Source: Pseudomonadota bacterium | GTDB taxonomy: Bacteria; Pseudomonadota; Alphaproteobacteria; Rhizobiales; Beijerinckiaceae | DNA length: 35,300 nucleotides | Direction: 5' to 3' | Assembly (NCBI GenBank): GCA_021804825.1 | Contig: JAJZGX010000020.1 | Span: 1 to 35,300 of the forward strand | Shown: in pieces, positions 23,762-32,388 of the stretch | How positions within the stretch are numbered: the stretch's first letter is position 1 | Layout of the letters: each line of letters opens with the position of its first letter | Notes under the pieces: generated by a model | What the model was told of the DNA's origin: nothing | Database searches by the model: none | The model's input: only the letters and a program-made list of their open reading frames with translations | Translations under genes and position numbers: made by a program

Positions 23762-25261
23762 ATGACACACACCTATGCGCATTTCATTGGCGGCAAGCAC
23801 GTGCCGGGGACTTCGAAGCGTTTTGCCGATGTGTATCAGCCGATGGATGGAACGATCCGGGCACAGGTCGCTTTGGCCAATGCGGCCGATGTGGCGGCAG
23901 CCGTAGAAAATGCCAAAAGCGCCCAGCCGGGCTGGGCGGCCACCAACCCGCAGCGCCGCGCACGGGTGATGATGAATTTTGTCGGCTTGCTCAACAAGCA
24001 CATGAATGAACTCGCTGATTTGCTTGCCCGCGAGCATGGCAAGACGGTGCCGGACGCCAAGGGCGACATCCAGCGCGGGCTGGAGGTGGTGGAGTTTGCC
24101 ATGGGCATCCCGCACATGCTGAAGGGCGAATTCACCGACGCCGCCGGGCCGGGCATCGACATGTATTCGATGCGCCAGCCGCTTGGCGTGGTGGCGGGGA
24201 TCACGCCGTTCAACTTTCCGGCGATGATTCCAATGTGGAAATTTGCGCCGGCCATTGCGTGCGGCAATGCCTTTATCCTGAAGCCTTCCGAGCGCGATCC
24301 CGGTGTGCCGATGCGCCTCGCCGAGTTGATGATCGAGGCAGGCCTGCCCGCCGGCATTCTCAATGTCGTCAATGGTGACAAGGACGCGGTCGATGCGCTG
24401 CTTGATCATCCCGACATCAAGGCCATCGGCTTTGTCGGCTCAACCCCGATCGCCGAATATATTTATGGGCGGGGCTGCAGCAATGGCAAACGCGTGCAAT
24501 GTTTTGGTGGTGCCAAAAACCACATGATCATCATGCCGGATGCCGATATGGATCAGACCGTCGATGCGCTCATGGGTGCGGGTTATGGCTCGGCGGGCGA
24601 ACGTTGCATGGCGATTTCCGTTGCCGTTCCGGTGGGCGAGGCGACCGCCAATGAATTGATGCGCCGCCTGATTCCGCGCGTTGAAGCCGCGAAGATCGGG
24701 CCATCTACCGATCCATCCGCTGATTTCGGCCCCTTGGTGACGAAAGCGGCGCTGGAACGAGTGCGCAATTATGTCGAGATTGGCATCAAGGAGGGCGCGA
24801 CTCTGGCGGTCGATGGCCGTGGCTTTAAGATGCAGGGCTACGAAAACGGCTTCTATATGGGCGGCTGCTTGTTTGATCATGTCACCACCGACATGCGCAT
24901 CTACAAGGAGGAGATCTTCGGCCCGGTGCTGTCCGTGGTGCGCGCCAAATCTTATGAAGAGGGGCTGCGTCTTGCCAATGACCATGAATATGGCAATGGC
25001 GTCTCGATCTTCACGCGCGATGGCGATGCGGCGCGGGATTTCGCGAGCAAGGTGCAGGTTGGCATGGTCGGCGTCAATGTGCCGATCCCCGTGCCGCTGG
25101 CCTACTACACCTTCGGGGGCTGGAAGCGTTCGGGATTTGGTGACCTCAACCAGCATGGGCCGGATGCGGTGCGCTTCTATACCAAGACCAAGACCGTGAC
25201 ATCGCGCTGGCCCTCGGGTATCAAGGATGGTGCCAGCTTCGGCATGCCTTTGATGAATTAG
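23762..25261 (+). CDS. mmsA: CoA-acylating methylmalonate-semialdehyde dehydrogenase
   Basis: Oxidises methylmalonate semialdehyde (and malonate semialdehyde) to propionyl-CoA (acetyl-CoA) with NAD and CoA, in valine and inositol degradation. The 499-residue protein has the aldehyde dehydrogenase fold: oxyanion Asn151 in ITPFNFPAM, FILKPSERDP, and the catalytic Cys282 in AGERCM. The position of the general-base Glu in hydrolytic relatives reads FGGAKNH, which is diagnostic of the CoA-dependent type. The ATG at 23762 has GGGAG about nine bases upstream; a GTG two codons earlier is possible. Divergent from a LysR gene and followed after 24 bases by the GH3 gene, so co-transcription is plausible although the functions are not obviously linked. 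Confidence 0.95.
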   Translation: MTHTYAHFIGGKHVPGTSKRFADVYQPMDGTIRAQVALANAADVAAAVENAKSAQPGWAATNPQRRARVMMNFVGLLNKHMNELADLLAREHGKTVPDAKGDIQRGLEVVEFAMGIPHMLKGEFTDAAGPGIDMYSMRQPLGVVAGITPFNFPAMIPMWKFAPAIACGNAFILKPSERDPGVPMRLAELMIEAGLPAGILNVVNGDKDAVDALLDHPDIKAIGFVGSTPIAEYIYGRGCSNGKRVQCFGGAKNHMIIMPDADMDQTVDALMGAGYGSAGERCMAISVAVPVGEATANELMRRLIPRVEAAKIGPSTDPSADFGPLVTKAALERVRNYVEIGIKEGATLAVDGRGFKMQGYENGFYMGGCLFDHVTTDMRIYKEEIFGPVLSVVRAKSYEEGLRLANDHEYGNGVSIFTRDGDAARDFASKVQVGMVGVNVPIPVPLAYYTFGGWKRSGFGDLNQHGPDAVRFYTKTKTVTSRWPSGIKDGASFGMPLMN

Positions 25262-25285
25262 CCCCATCCTCAGGGAACCCTGCCC

Positions 25286-27733
25286 ATGCAGCCCATCGAC
25301 ATTGATGCGATTCTGGATTCGATGACGGTGGGCGAGCAGGTGAGCTTGCTGTCGGGGCGTGATTTCTGGACAACCACGCCATTGCCGCGCCTCGGGGTTC
25401 CGTCGCTGAAGGTGAGCGATGGCCCGAATGGCGCGCGCGGTGGCGGCGCGCTGGTCGGCGGGGTCAAGGCAGCCGCTTTCCCGGTCGGCATTGCGCTCGG
25501 CGCGACGTGGAACCCGCAACTGGTTGGCGAGGTTGGCGAAGCGCTGGCACATGAGGCCAAAAGCAAAGGCGCATTGGCTTTGCTGGCGCCCACGGTCAAT
25601 TTGCATCGCTCGACACTGAACGGGCGCAACTTCGAATGTTATTCCGAGGACCCGCATCTCACGGCCGAATTGGCCGTTGCCTATATCCGCGGCCTGCAAG
25701 GGGCGGGGGTTGGCGCGACCATCAAGCACTTCGTGGGCAATGAATCGGAATTTCAGCGCCAGACTATCAGCTCCGACATCGACGAGCGCACATTGCGCGA
25801 GCTTTATTATGTGCCGTTCGAAGCGGGCGTGAAGCGCGCGCATGTGAAGGCGATCATGACCGGCTATAACCGGCTCAACGGCACCTATGTTTCTGAACAG
25901 GCCGACCTGTTGCAAGCACTCGTGCGCGAGGAATGGGGCTTTGATGGCCTGTTCATGTCGGATTGGTTTGGTACCAAATCGACAGCTGCGGCGCTCTCGG
26001 CCGGGCTCGATCTCGAAATGCCCGGCCCCGGTCGCTATCGGGGCGAGAAATTGCTGGCGGCCCTCGACAAGGGCGAGGTCAGCGCGGAAGCTGTGCGACG
26101 CGCGGCACGAGGGGTTCTGAAATTTATCCATGAGCTTGGCGGCTTCGAGCAGGGCGAGCCCGGCGCGGAAGTTGCCGATGACCGCCCGGCGACCCGCGCC
26201 TTGATCCGTCGCGCTGGTGCCGAGGCTTCGGTTCTGCTGAAAAACGACGGTATCTTGCCGCTGGCTATCAAGCCCGGCATGAAAATCGCGGTGATTGGCC
26301 CCAATGCCGCCGTGGCGCAGATCATGGGGGGCGGCAGCGCCCAGATCAACCCGCAGTACGCCATCACCCCGCTGGCTGGCATCACTGCGGCGCTGCCACC
26401 GGGCGCAACGGTGGTTCACGCCAAGGGATGCGATAATTACCGGCTGTTGCCGCTTCTGGAGACGTCTGGCACGGCAGAGTTTTTTGCGGGACGCAAGTTT
26501 GCCGGGGCGCCGCGCCATCGCCGCAAGTTCGAGCAAGGTCTGCTGATGCTGATGGGCGAGGGCGACACCGGTTTGAAAGCGCCGGAGTTTTCCGTGCGCG
26601 TCGCCACCAGGGCCGATGTGCTCGAAACCGGGCGTCATGAATTCGGCCTCGTTGCCAGCGGCCCGGCGCGGCTGTTCGTCAATGGCGAACTTCTGGCGGA
26701 TGGCAGTGAGTTTGTCTGCGGCGATGAGTTTTTCAGCACGTGCTGCAATGAAATTCGCGGCAGTATCGATCTTGCCAAAGGCAGCCCTTGCGAGATTGTC
26801 GCCGAGCTTGTGCCAGTTGATGGCCGCCAGGAGCTTGATCTCACGGTTCTGCGCCTTGGCATGGCCTATGTGACCGGCCCAAAAGAACACGCAGCGGCTG
26901 TCGCGGCGGCGCGTGAGGCCGATATCGCGCTGGTGTTTGCGGGGCTGAGCGCCGATTGGGATTCCGAGGGCATTGATCGTCCGCATCTCGACCTTCCCGG
27001 TGGCCAGAATGAGCTCATTGCCGCAATTGCTGCGGCGAATGCCAACACCGTGGTTGTGCTCCAAAGCGGTTGCCCGGTGACCATGCCGTGGCTCGGGGCC
27101 GTCAAGGGACTGGTGCAGGCGTGGTATCCCGGTCAAGAGGCCGGCCATGCTATCGCCGATGTGCTGCTTGGCCTTGCTGAACCGGGCGGGCGCCTGCCGC
27201 AGAGCTTCCCGCAGCGGCTCGAAGACGATCCGGCCTACCTGAATTATCCCGGCGAGGCTGGCCATGTGCGCTATGGCGAAGGCATTTTCATCGGCTACCG
27301 CTCGTATGAGAAGCGGGCGATCAAGCCGTTGTTTCCTTTCGGCTTCGGCTTGAGCTACACGCGCTTCGAGATGGGGCCTGTCAGCGTGCAATGGACGGGT
27401 GCGGGCGCGACCCGTCGCCTTGAGGCGGTGCTGACGCTGCGCAATGGCGGGCCGAGGGCCGGATCAAGCATCGTGCAGTTTTATGTCAGCGACAAGGTGG
27501 CCAGTGTGGCGCGTCCGCCGCAGGAGTTGAAGGCGTTTCGCAAGGTTGCCTTGGCGGCGGGCGAGTCGTGCGAGATCAAGATAAGTCTGGATCACCGCGC
27601 GCTGGCTTTTTATGATGTGACAGCCAAAAAATGGCGGGCCGAATCCGGCGCATTCACGCTTCGCGCCGGGTTCTCCAGCGCCGATATCGTCTCAGACGCG
27701 ACCTTCGAGCTTGATGCAGACGTGCTGATTTAG
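25286..27733 (+). CDS. GH3 beta-glucosidase with PA14 insertion
   Basis: An 815-residue glycoside hydrolase of family 3. The N-terminal barrel (about 1-275) has KHFVGNESE (147-155) and the nucleophile Asp226 in GLFMSDWFGT. The second domain is split by a PA14-like beta-sandwich (about 395-530) and resumes with the probable acid/base Glu561 in SADWDSEGIDR. A fibronectin-III-like C-terminal domain ends the protein (about 715-800). There is no signal peptide, so it would act in the cytoplasm on imported oligosaccharides or glycosides. The PA14 type trims glucosides, sophorose or aryl-glycosides in studied cases. It follows mmsA by 24 bases and ends 4 bases before the convergent Mo-hydroxylase gene. 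Substrate is inferred only. Confidence 0.92.
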   Translation: MQPIDIDAILDSMTVGEQVSLLSGRDFWTTTPLPRLGVPSLKVSDGPNGARGGGALVGGVKAAAFPVGIALGATWNPQLVGEVGEALAHEAKSKGALALLAPTVNLHRSTLNGRNFECYSEDPHLTAELAVAYIRGLQGAGVGATIKHFVGNESEFQRQTISSDIDERTLRELYYVPFEAGVKRAHVKAIMTGYNRLNGTYVSEQADLLQALVREEWGFDGLFMSDWFGTKSTAAALSAGLDLEMPGPGRYRGEKLLAALDKGEVSAEAVRRAARGVLKFIHELGGFEQGEPGAEVADDRPATRALIRRAGAEASVLLKNDGILPLAIKPGMKIAVIGPNAAVAQIMGGGSAQINPQYAITPLAGITAALPPGATVVHAKGCDNYRLLPLLETSGTAEFFAGRKFAGAPRHRRKFEQGLLMLMGEGDTGLKAPEFSVRVATRADVLETGRHEFGLVASGPARLFVNGELLADGSEFVCGDEFFSTCCNEIRGSIDLAKGSPCEIVAELVPVDGRQELDLTVLRLGMAYVTGPKEHAAAVAAAREADIALVFAGLSADWDSEGIDRPHLDLPGGQNELIAAIAAANANTVVVLQSGCPVTMPWLGAVKGLVQAWYPGQEAGHAIADVLLGLAEPGGRLPQSFPQRLEDDPAYLNYPGEAGHVRYGEGIFIGYRSYEKRAIKPLFPFGFGLSYTRFEMGPVSVQWTGAGATRRLEAVLTLRNGGPRAGSSIVQFYVSDKVASVARPPQELKAFRKVALAAGESCEIKISLDHRALAFYDVTAKKWRAESGAFTLRAGFSSADIVSDATFELDADVLI

Positions 27734-27737
27734 CATG

Positions 27738-30074
27738 TCACTGCGCATCATCCAGCCAATCCACCACATCAAGGGGTGATACCGGGTGATGGGTGATGAA
27801 GGGTGCGGCCTTGCCGAGTTGCGCCTCGAGGGCATTCTCGATCGCCGATATCACGCAGGGCGCGGCCGGGATGGTTCCGGCTTCGCCAGCGCCCTTGACG
27901 CCGAGCGGATTGCGCGGCGAGGGCGTTTCGAGATGGTGGATTTCGATATTCGGCATTTCGCAGGCCATCGGCAGGAGATATTCGCCATAGGTGGTGGTCA
28001 GGGGTTGGCCCTGCTCGTCATGCAGCATCCGCTCAAACAAGGCATTGCCGATGCCATGCACGACGCCGCCGCGAATCTGGCCCTCGACGATCATCGGGTT
28101 GATCATGCGCCCGCAATCATGCACGACGACATAACGGGTGACGCGGGTATCGCCGGTTTCGGCATCGATTTCGACCTCACAGGCGTTCGAACCATATGCA
28201 AAAGTCACACCGCTCGACTCAAAATAGGCCGTTGCAGCCAAGTCAGGCTCCATGCCGCCCGGCAGCGGCACGCCTGTGGTGCCAGCCAGAGCGCGGGCTA
28301 TGTCCGCGAGCGGAATTTTGAGGCCGGGAACCCCCTTCACCTGCACCGCACCTTCACTCAGTTCAAGATCATCGGCGCTGACTTCGAGTTTGAGCGACGC
28401 GAAATGCAGGGCCTTGCTGCGCAGTTTTTGCGCAGCGACATGCACTGAAGACCCGGCGGTGACGGCAATGCGGCTGCCAACCGTGGAAAGCCCCAAGGGA
28501 AAGCGGCCCGTATCGCCCGCCTCAACCGTGATATCGGCCATGTCCATGGCCAATTCGTCAGCGGCGATCTGCGCCAGCACCGTCGCATGGCCCTGACCTT
28601 GGGCTGCCGCGCCGGTCGCAATCACCAACTTGCCTTTGGGTGTTATGCGCAGGCTGGCGCCCTCGAAGGGGCCGATCCCGGTATCTTCGACGCAGGATGC
28701 CAGTCCCAGCCCCAAAAGCTTGCCGCGCTTGAGTGCAGCGCGCTGGCGGGTGGCAAAATCCGCGGCCCCGATCTTTTCAAGAGCCAGATCAAGGGCTTTT
28801 TGATAATCGCCGCTATCATAGGACACGCGCGAGCCATCGCGCGACACGCCGCCCGTGAAATAGGGCATTTGCGACGCGCGCACGAAACTGGCGGCGCGCA
28901 CGGCGTCACGACTGAGACCGAGGTAGCGGGCCACTTTGTCAATGATGCGCTCCAGAATGAAAGCGACATTGGGCCGCGAGGCACCGCGCACCGGAGATGT
29001 TGGCACCAGATTGGTGAGGGCGACGTCAAGGTGAATATCAATGGCTTGCAACGCATAGGGGCCGGGGAAACAGACCAAGGCGTTGCCAGGCAGGATCAAG
29101 CCATAGGGCGCATAGGCGCCGCTGTCATGGATGCCGTGCCCCTTCAGGCCCAAAATCTTGCCCGTTTTGGTGAACGCGACGTCCAATGTCCAGAATTGAT
29201 CGCGTTGCTGGTTGGTGGCGACAAAATGCTCCTGGCGGTCCTCAATCCATTTGAGCGGCTGACCGAGTTTGAGCGCGCCAAGCGCAACGGCGAATTCTTC
29301 CGGGTAGACAGTGGCCTTGGGGCCGAAGCCGCCACCGACATCGGGAGCCGCAACACGGATGGTTTGTTCGTCACGCGCCAGATAGGTCGCCAGATGGCGG
29401 CGCACCATGAAGGGCGCCTGCGAGGAGGTGTAGATCGACAGGTGATCTTCGCGCTGATCATAGGTGGCAACGACGCCGCGACATTCCATGGCATGGCAGC
29501 CGCCGCGATGCGTTGCAAAAGACTCGGTCAGGCTGTGGTCGGCTGCCGCGAATGCCGCGGCAACATCGCCAAATTTCGTGTGAAGACTGGCAAGCAAGTT
29601 GCTGTCACGGCCAAGGTGCACCGGCGCTGAGTCAGTTGCCAGCGCGGCTCTGGCATCAGCCACACCGGGGAGTTCCTGCAGATCGACCATCACCGCCATG
29701 GCCGCACTTTCAGCCAGAGCGCGATCCTGCGCCACCACCATGGCTATAGCCTCGCCGACATAACAAACTTCGGTCTGCGCCAGCGGGTGGCAGGTCAAGG
29801 GCTCCTTGATCAGTGGATGCGGGGCCATCGGTGGCATCGGTCCCTCGGCGAGATCGGCAAAGTCTCCCATCGTATAGGCGGCGACGACGCCGGGCATGGC
29901 GCGAGCCGACGCAAGATCAATGGATTTTATGCGCGCATGGGCCATGGGCGAGCGCACAAAGGCAACGTGCAGCAGGCCGGGCATTTCGATATCATCGACA
30001 TAGAGGCCCTGCCCGGTAAGCAAGCGTGCATCTTCCGACCTTGCAACCGAGGCTCCAAAATAGCGTGCGCTCAT
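27738..30074 (-). CDS. Molybdenum hydroxylase large subunit (CoxL/XdhB-like)
   Basis: The 778-residue catalytic subunit of an aldehyde/xanthine-type molybdenum enzyme, carrying the Mo-molybdopterin cytosine dinucleotide. It starts SARYFGASVARSEDARLLTG. Cofactor and channel motifs are GGGFGPKATVYPEEF, SSQAPFMVR, AAQGQGHATVLAQ, and a C-terminal GVKGAGEAGT with the conserved catalytic Glu. Form I CO dehydrogenases have AYxCSFR in the active-site loop and form II have AYRGAGR; here the loop reads SPVRGASR (about 28973-28996). CO oxidation is therefore not supported; an aldehyde or N-heterocycle is likelier. It overlaps the small-subunit gene by ATGA at 30071-30074. The xdhC and uxaA-like genes upstream are probably on the same transcript. 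Confidence 0.9.
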   Translation of the reverse strand: MSARYFGASVARSEDARLLTGQGLYVDDIEMPGLLHVAFVRSPMAHARIKSIDLASARAMPGVVAAYTMGDFADLAEGPMPPMAPHPLIKEPLTCHPLAQTEVCYVGEAIAMVVAQDRALAESAAMAVMVDLQELPGVADARAALATDSAPVHLGRDSNLLASLHTKFGDVAAAFAAADHSLTESFATHRGGCHAMECRGVVATYDQREDHLSIYTSSQAPFMVRRHLATYLARDEQTIRVAAPDVGGGFGPKATVYPEEFAVALGALKLGQPLKWIEDRQEHFVATNQQRDQFWTLDVAFTKTGKILGLKGHGIHDSGAYAPYGLILPGNALVCFPGPYALQAIDIHLDVALTNLVPTSPVRGASRPNVAFILERIIDKVARYLGLSRDAVRAASFVRASQMPYFTGGVSRDGSRVSYDSGDYQKALDLALEKIGAADFATRQRAALKRGKLLGLGLASCVEDTGIGPFEGASLRITPKGKLVIATGAAAQGQGHATVLAQIAADELAMDMADITVEAGDTGRFPLGLSTVGSRIAVTAGSSVHVAAQKLRSKALHFASLKLEVSADDLELSEGAVQVKGVPGLKIPLADIARALAGTTGVPLPGGMEPDLAATAYFESSGVTFAYGSNACEVEIDAETGDTRVTRYVVVHDCGRMINPMIVEGQIRGGVVHGIGNALFERMLHDEQGQPLTTTYGEYLLPMACEMPNIEIHHLETPSPRNPLGVKGAGEAGTIPAAPCVISAIENALEAQLGKAAPFITHHPVSPLDVVDWLDDAQ

Positions 30075-30550
30075 GATGTGCTGGCCTCTTGGGGGGTCGC
30101 TACGGCAAGGGCAGCCTCGACGATGCCCTGATAGCCGGTGCAGCGGCAGATATTGCCGGAGATTGCCTCGCGAATGGCCTCCTCGCTGGGGTTCGGGACG
30201 TCGCGCAGGAAGGCCGTCAAAGTCATCAGCATTCCGGGCGTGCAAAATCCACATTGCAGGGCATGGTGATTGCGGAAGGCGGCTTGCAGGACGGAGAGTT
30301 GGCCGTCATGCGCCAAACCTTCGACGGTTTCGATGGTGGCGCCTTGCGCCTGCCTGGCCAGCATGAGGCAGGCACGCACGGGTTGTCCGTCGACGATGAC
30401 CGTGCAACTGCCGCAAACGCCATGTTCGCAACCGATATGCGTGCCGGTGAGGCCGAGCACATGGCGCAGAAAATCGCCAAGGTGCATGTTGTTCGGTGCC
30501 TCGCCGCTGAGCTCGCGCCCGTTTACCTTCAGTGTCAGCATGGCCTTCAT
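30071..30550 (-). CDS. Molybdenum hydroxylase 2Fe-2S small subunit (CoxS-like)
   Basis: A 159-residue iron-sulfur subunit that passes electrons from the Mo site to FAD. The plant-ferredoxin-type cluster is bound by Cys41, Cys46, Cys49 and Cys61 (CEHGVCGSC and PVRAC), and the helical-domain cluster by Cys100, Cys103, Cys135 and Cys137 (CGFCTPG and CRC). No signal peptide is present, so the enzyme is cytoplasmic. It overlaps the medium-subunit stop at its start and the large-subunit start at its stop, both as ATGA, giving the classic M-S-L order. Confidence 0.95.
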   Translation of the reverse strand: MKAMLTLKVNGRELSGEAPNNMHLGDFLRHVLGLTGTHIGCEHGVCGSCTVIVDGQPVRACLMLARQAQGATIETVEGLAHDGQLSVLQAAFRNHHALQCGFCTPGMLMTLTAFLRDVPNPSEEAIREAISGNICRCTGYQGIVEAALAVATPQEASTS

Positions 30551-31419
30551 GCGCGCTCCTTGTTGATCCGGCCTTGCGCCTGTTTCACCGCGCGTTGTAT
30601 CATGATGCCGGCAAGGCGCGCCCTGTAGGCCGAGGTCACCTGGGCATCCGTCATCATGGTCTGCGCGCGGGCTTCGGCGGCGAGCATTGCAACATCGAGT
30701 TCGGTCACTTTCGTGCCGATCAGCGCGGCTTCGGCCTGTGGCAACCTTTGCGGCGCGGTATCGCAGCCAAACAGCACGAGGGCCGCGCGGCCGATCTTGC
30801 CGTCAACATCGGCTTCAAGCAACGCGCCTGCGCCGACAATGGCATAATCGCCGTGGCGGCGCGCATATTCCGCAAAGCCATGGCCGTGCGTGCTTGACCA
30901 CGGCGCGATGCTGATTGATTCCAGAAATTCGTCTTCGGCCAGTGCTGCCTGCATCGGCGCTTCAAACCAGTGCCGGGCGGGCACGATCCGACGGCCGCGC
31001 GCGCCATTGACTGTGAAATCGGCATCAAGAAGCGCGCACATGGCCGGGAGTTCGGCGGAGGGATCGAGATGGCAGCAACTGCCCCCTATGGTGCCGCGCG
31101 ATCTCGTTTGCAAATGCCCGACATGGCCGAGCGCCTGGCTGAGGATAGGCAGATGCTGCGCAATCAACGGTGCCTGCAACAAAACATGCTGGCGCACCAT
31201 TGCGCCGATTTCGATTTTTCCGGCCGCATGACGAAGCGTCGCGAGATCGGCAATCGCGTTGATGTCGATCAGATGATCGGGATTGAACAGCCGCAGATTG
31301 AGCATCGCCATGAGCGACTGGCCACCGGCCAGAATTTTGGCATTGGCGAGAGTCGCCAAAAGCCCGGCCAACTCAGTCAAGGTCGTTGGCTGATGGAAGT
31401 GAAACGGTGCGGCTTTCAA
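30547..31419 (-). CDS. Molybdenum hydroxylase FAD-binding medium subunit (CoxM-like)
   Basis: A 290-residue FAD subunit of the molybdenum hydroxylase. FAD-binding motifs are AGGQSLMAML (31-40) and TIGGSCCHLDPSAELP (110-125). The normal family N-terminus is KAAPFHFHQPTTL, which follows a TTG at 31419. GGGAG is nine bases before this TTG. The alternative ATG at 31542, which overlaps the xdhC stop as ATGA, would add a 41-residue stretch with no family resemblance. It is the first of three overlapping subunit genes. Confidence 0.9.
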   Translation of the reverse strand: MKAAPFHFHQPTTLTELAGLLATLANAKILAGGQSLMAMLNLRLFNPDHLIDINAIADLATLRHAAGKIEIGAMVRQHVLLQAPLIAQHLPILSQALGHVGHLQTRSRGTIGGSCCHLDPSAELPAMCALLDADFTVNGARGRRIVPARHWFEAPMQAALAEDEFLESISIAPWSSTHGHGFAEYARRHGDYAIVGAGALLEADVDGKIGRAALVLFGCDTAPQRLPQAEAALIGTKVTELDVAMLAAEARAQTMMTDAQVTSAYRARLAGIMIQRAVKQAQGRINKERA

Positions 31420-31541
31420 AACCGAAGGCTCCCAGGAAGGACAGGGGCGAGGCAGAGCCTCATGATAAGCAGAACTCGTGCGCGAACCCAAGGGGATTTT
31501 CGTCATGCCACGGCCGCGAATTCGCAAAGCTTGCTGCTGCA

Positions 31542-32378
31542 TCAGGGGCGTTTGAGCGCTCCGGCCGCGGCGCTTGCCAGTGCAGTCAGCACCTCGGCGG
31601 TGGCGAGCGCGGCAATGACCTCCGGGCGTTTGTCATGCACCAAAGTGCCGCCAATCGGGCAAATCAGGCGGGCCAATTGTGCCGGGGCCAGACCAGAATC
31701 GCGCAGATCATGCATGAAGCGGGCCTTTTTTGACTTGGAACCGATCAGCCCGAGATAGGCCAGATCGCCGCGCCGCAGCGCCGCTTCGCACAGGAGATAA
31801 TCCAGCGCGTGCGAATGGGTCATAACCAGCATCGCCGCACCGCGTGGTGCGCGGGCCACCTCATCGAGCAGCAGAGGCGCCAGCACCGTGATAATGAAGG
31901 GTGGCACCGTTTCCGGGAAGGCCTCGGGCCGCGCTTCGATCCAGCGGATATTCAGCGGCAGCGGACTGAGCGCGGTCGCCAGCGCTCGCCCGACATGGCC
32001 CGCGCCAAACAGCAGCACGCAAGGAAAAGCCTGACGCTGGGCGGCCTCCAGGGCTTCGAGGCTTCGCAGTTGCGCGCTATCAAGCCGTTGCAATGCCAAG
32101 CTGACCTTGCCGCCGCAACATTGATCGGCTTCCGGCCCCAGCAGGATGTCGAGTTGCGCGGCATCCTGACCCTCGACGAGCAAGGTGCGGGCGCGCTCGA
32201 TGGCATCGTGTTCCATGCTGCCACCACCGATGGTGCCGAGCGTCGCGTCGGTGAACACCAGCATGACGGCCCCAGCTTCGCGCGGGGTGGAGCCGTGGGC
32301 TTCGGCCACGCGCACCACACAGGCGGTTTTGCCCGATGCCAGAACGGCACGCGCAGCTTCGAGGATTGCCACGCTCAC
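31542..32378 (-). CDS. xdhC: XdhC/CoxI-family molybdenum cofactor maturation factor
   Basis: Binds the sulfurated molybdenum cofactor and inserts it into xanthine/aldehyde-type Mo enzymes. The 278-residue protein has the N-terminal domain with GSTPREAGAVM, GTIGGGSMEHDA and DQCCGGKVSL, and a C-terminal Rossmann domain with LLFGAGHVGRAL, MTHSHALDY and YLGLIGSKSK. The start is a GTG at 32378 with GAAGG seven bases upstream; the gap to the uxaA-like stop is 10 bases. Its place directly before the subunit genes supports a dedicated maturation role. CoxF/CoxI relatives share the architecture. Confidence 0.88.
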   Translation of the reverse strand: MSVAILEAARAVLASGKTACVVRVAEAHGSTPREAGAVMLVFTDATLGTIGGGSMEHDAIERARTLLVEGQDAAQLDILLGPEADQCCGGKVSLALQRLDSAQLRSLEALEAAQRQAFPCVLLFGAGHVGRALATALSPLPLNIRWIEARPEAFPETVPPFIITVLAPLLLDEVARAPRGAAMLVMTHSHALDYLLCEAALRRGDLAYLGLIGSKSKKARFMHDLRDSGLAPAQLARLICPIGGTLVHDKRPEVIAALATAEVLTALASAAAGALKRP

Positions 32379-32388
32379 CAGTCCGCCT

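Noticed and set aside
23658-23768. Longer LysR protein starting in the divergent promoter
   Set aside because: The extra 37 residues precede the normal helix-turn-helix start and would cover the inverted repeat region.
24440-27391. A 983-codon open frame on the minus strand
   Set aside because: It lies antisense to mmsA and the GH3 gene, both with complete catalytic motifs. The frame has no recognisable domain and reflects GC-rich third-position bias.
27738-31419. Aerobic CO dehydrogenase (coxMSL)
   Set aside because: The gene order fits, but the large subunit lacks the AYxCSFR loop of true CO dehydrogenases and also deviates from form II, so I kept a general Mo-hydroxylase call.
31420-31542. 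Upstream ATG start for the CoxM-like gene overlapping xdhC
   Set aside because: It adds 41 residues unlike the family, whereas the TTG at 31419 has a good GGGAG and gives the normal N-terminus.
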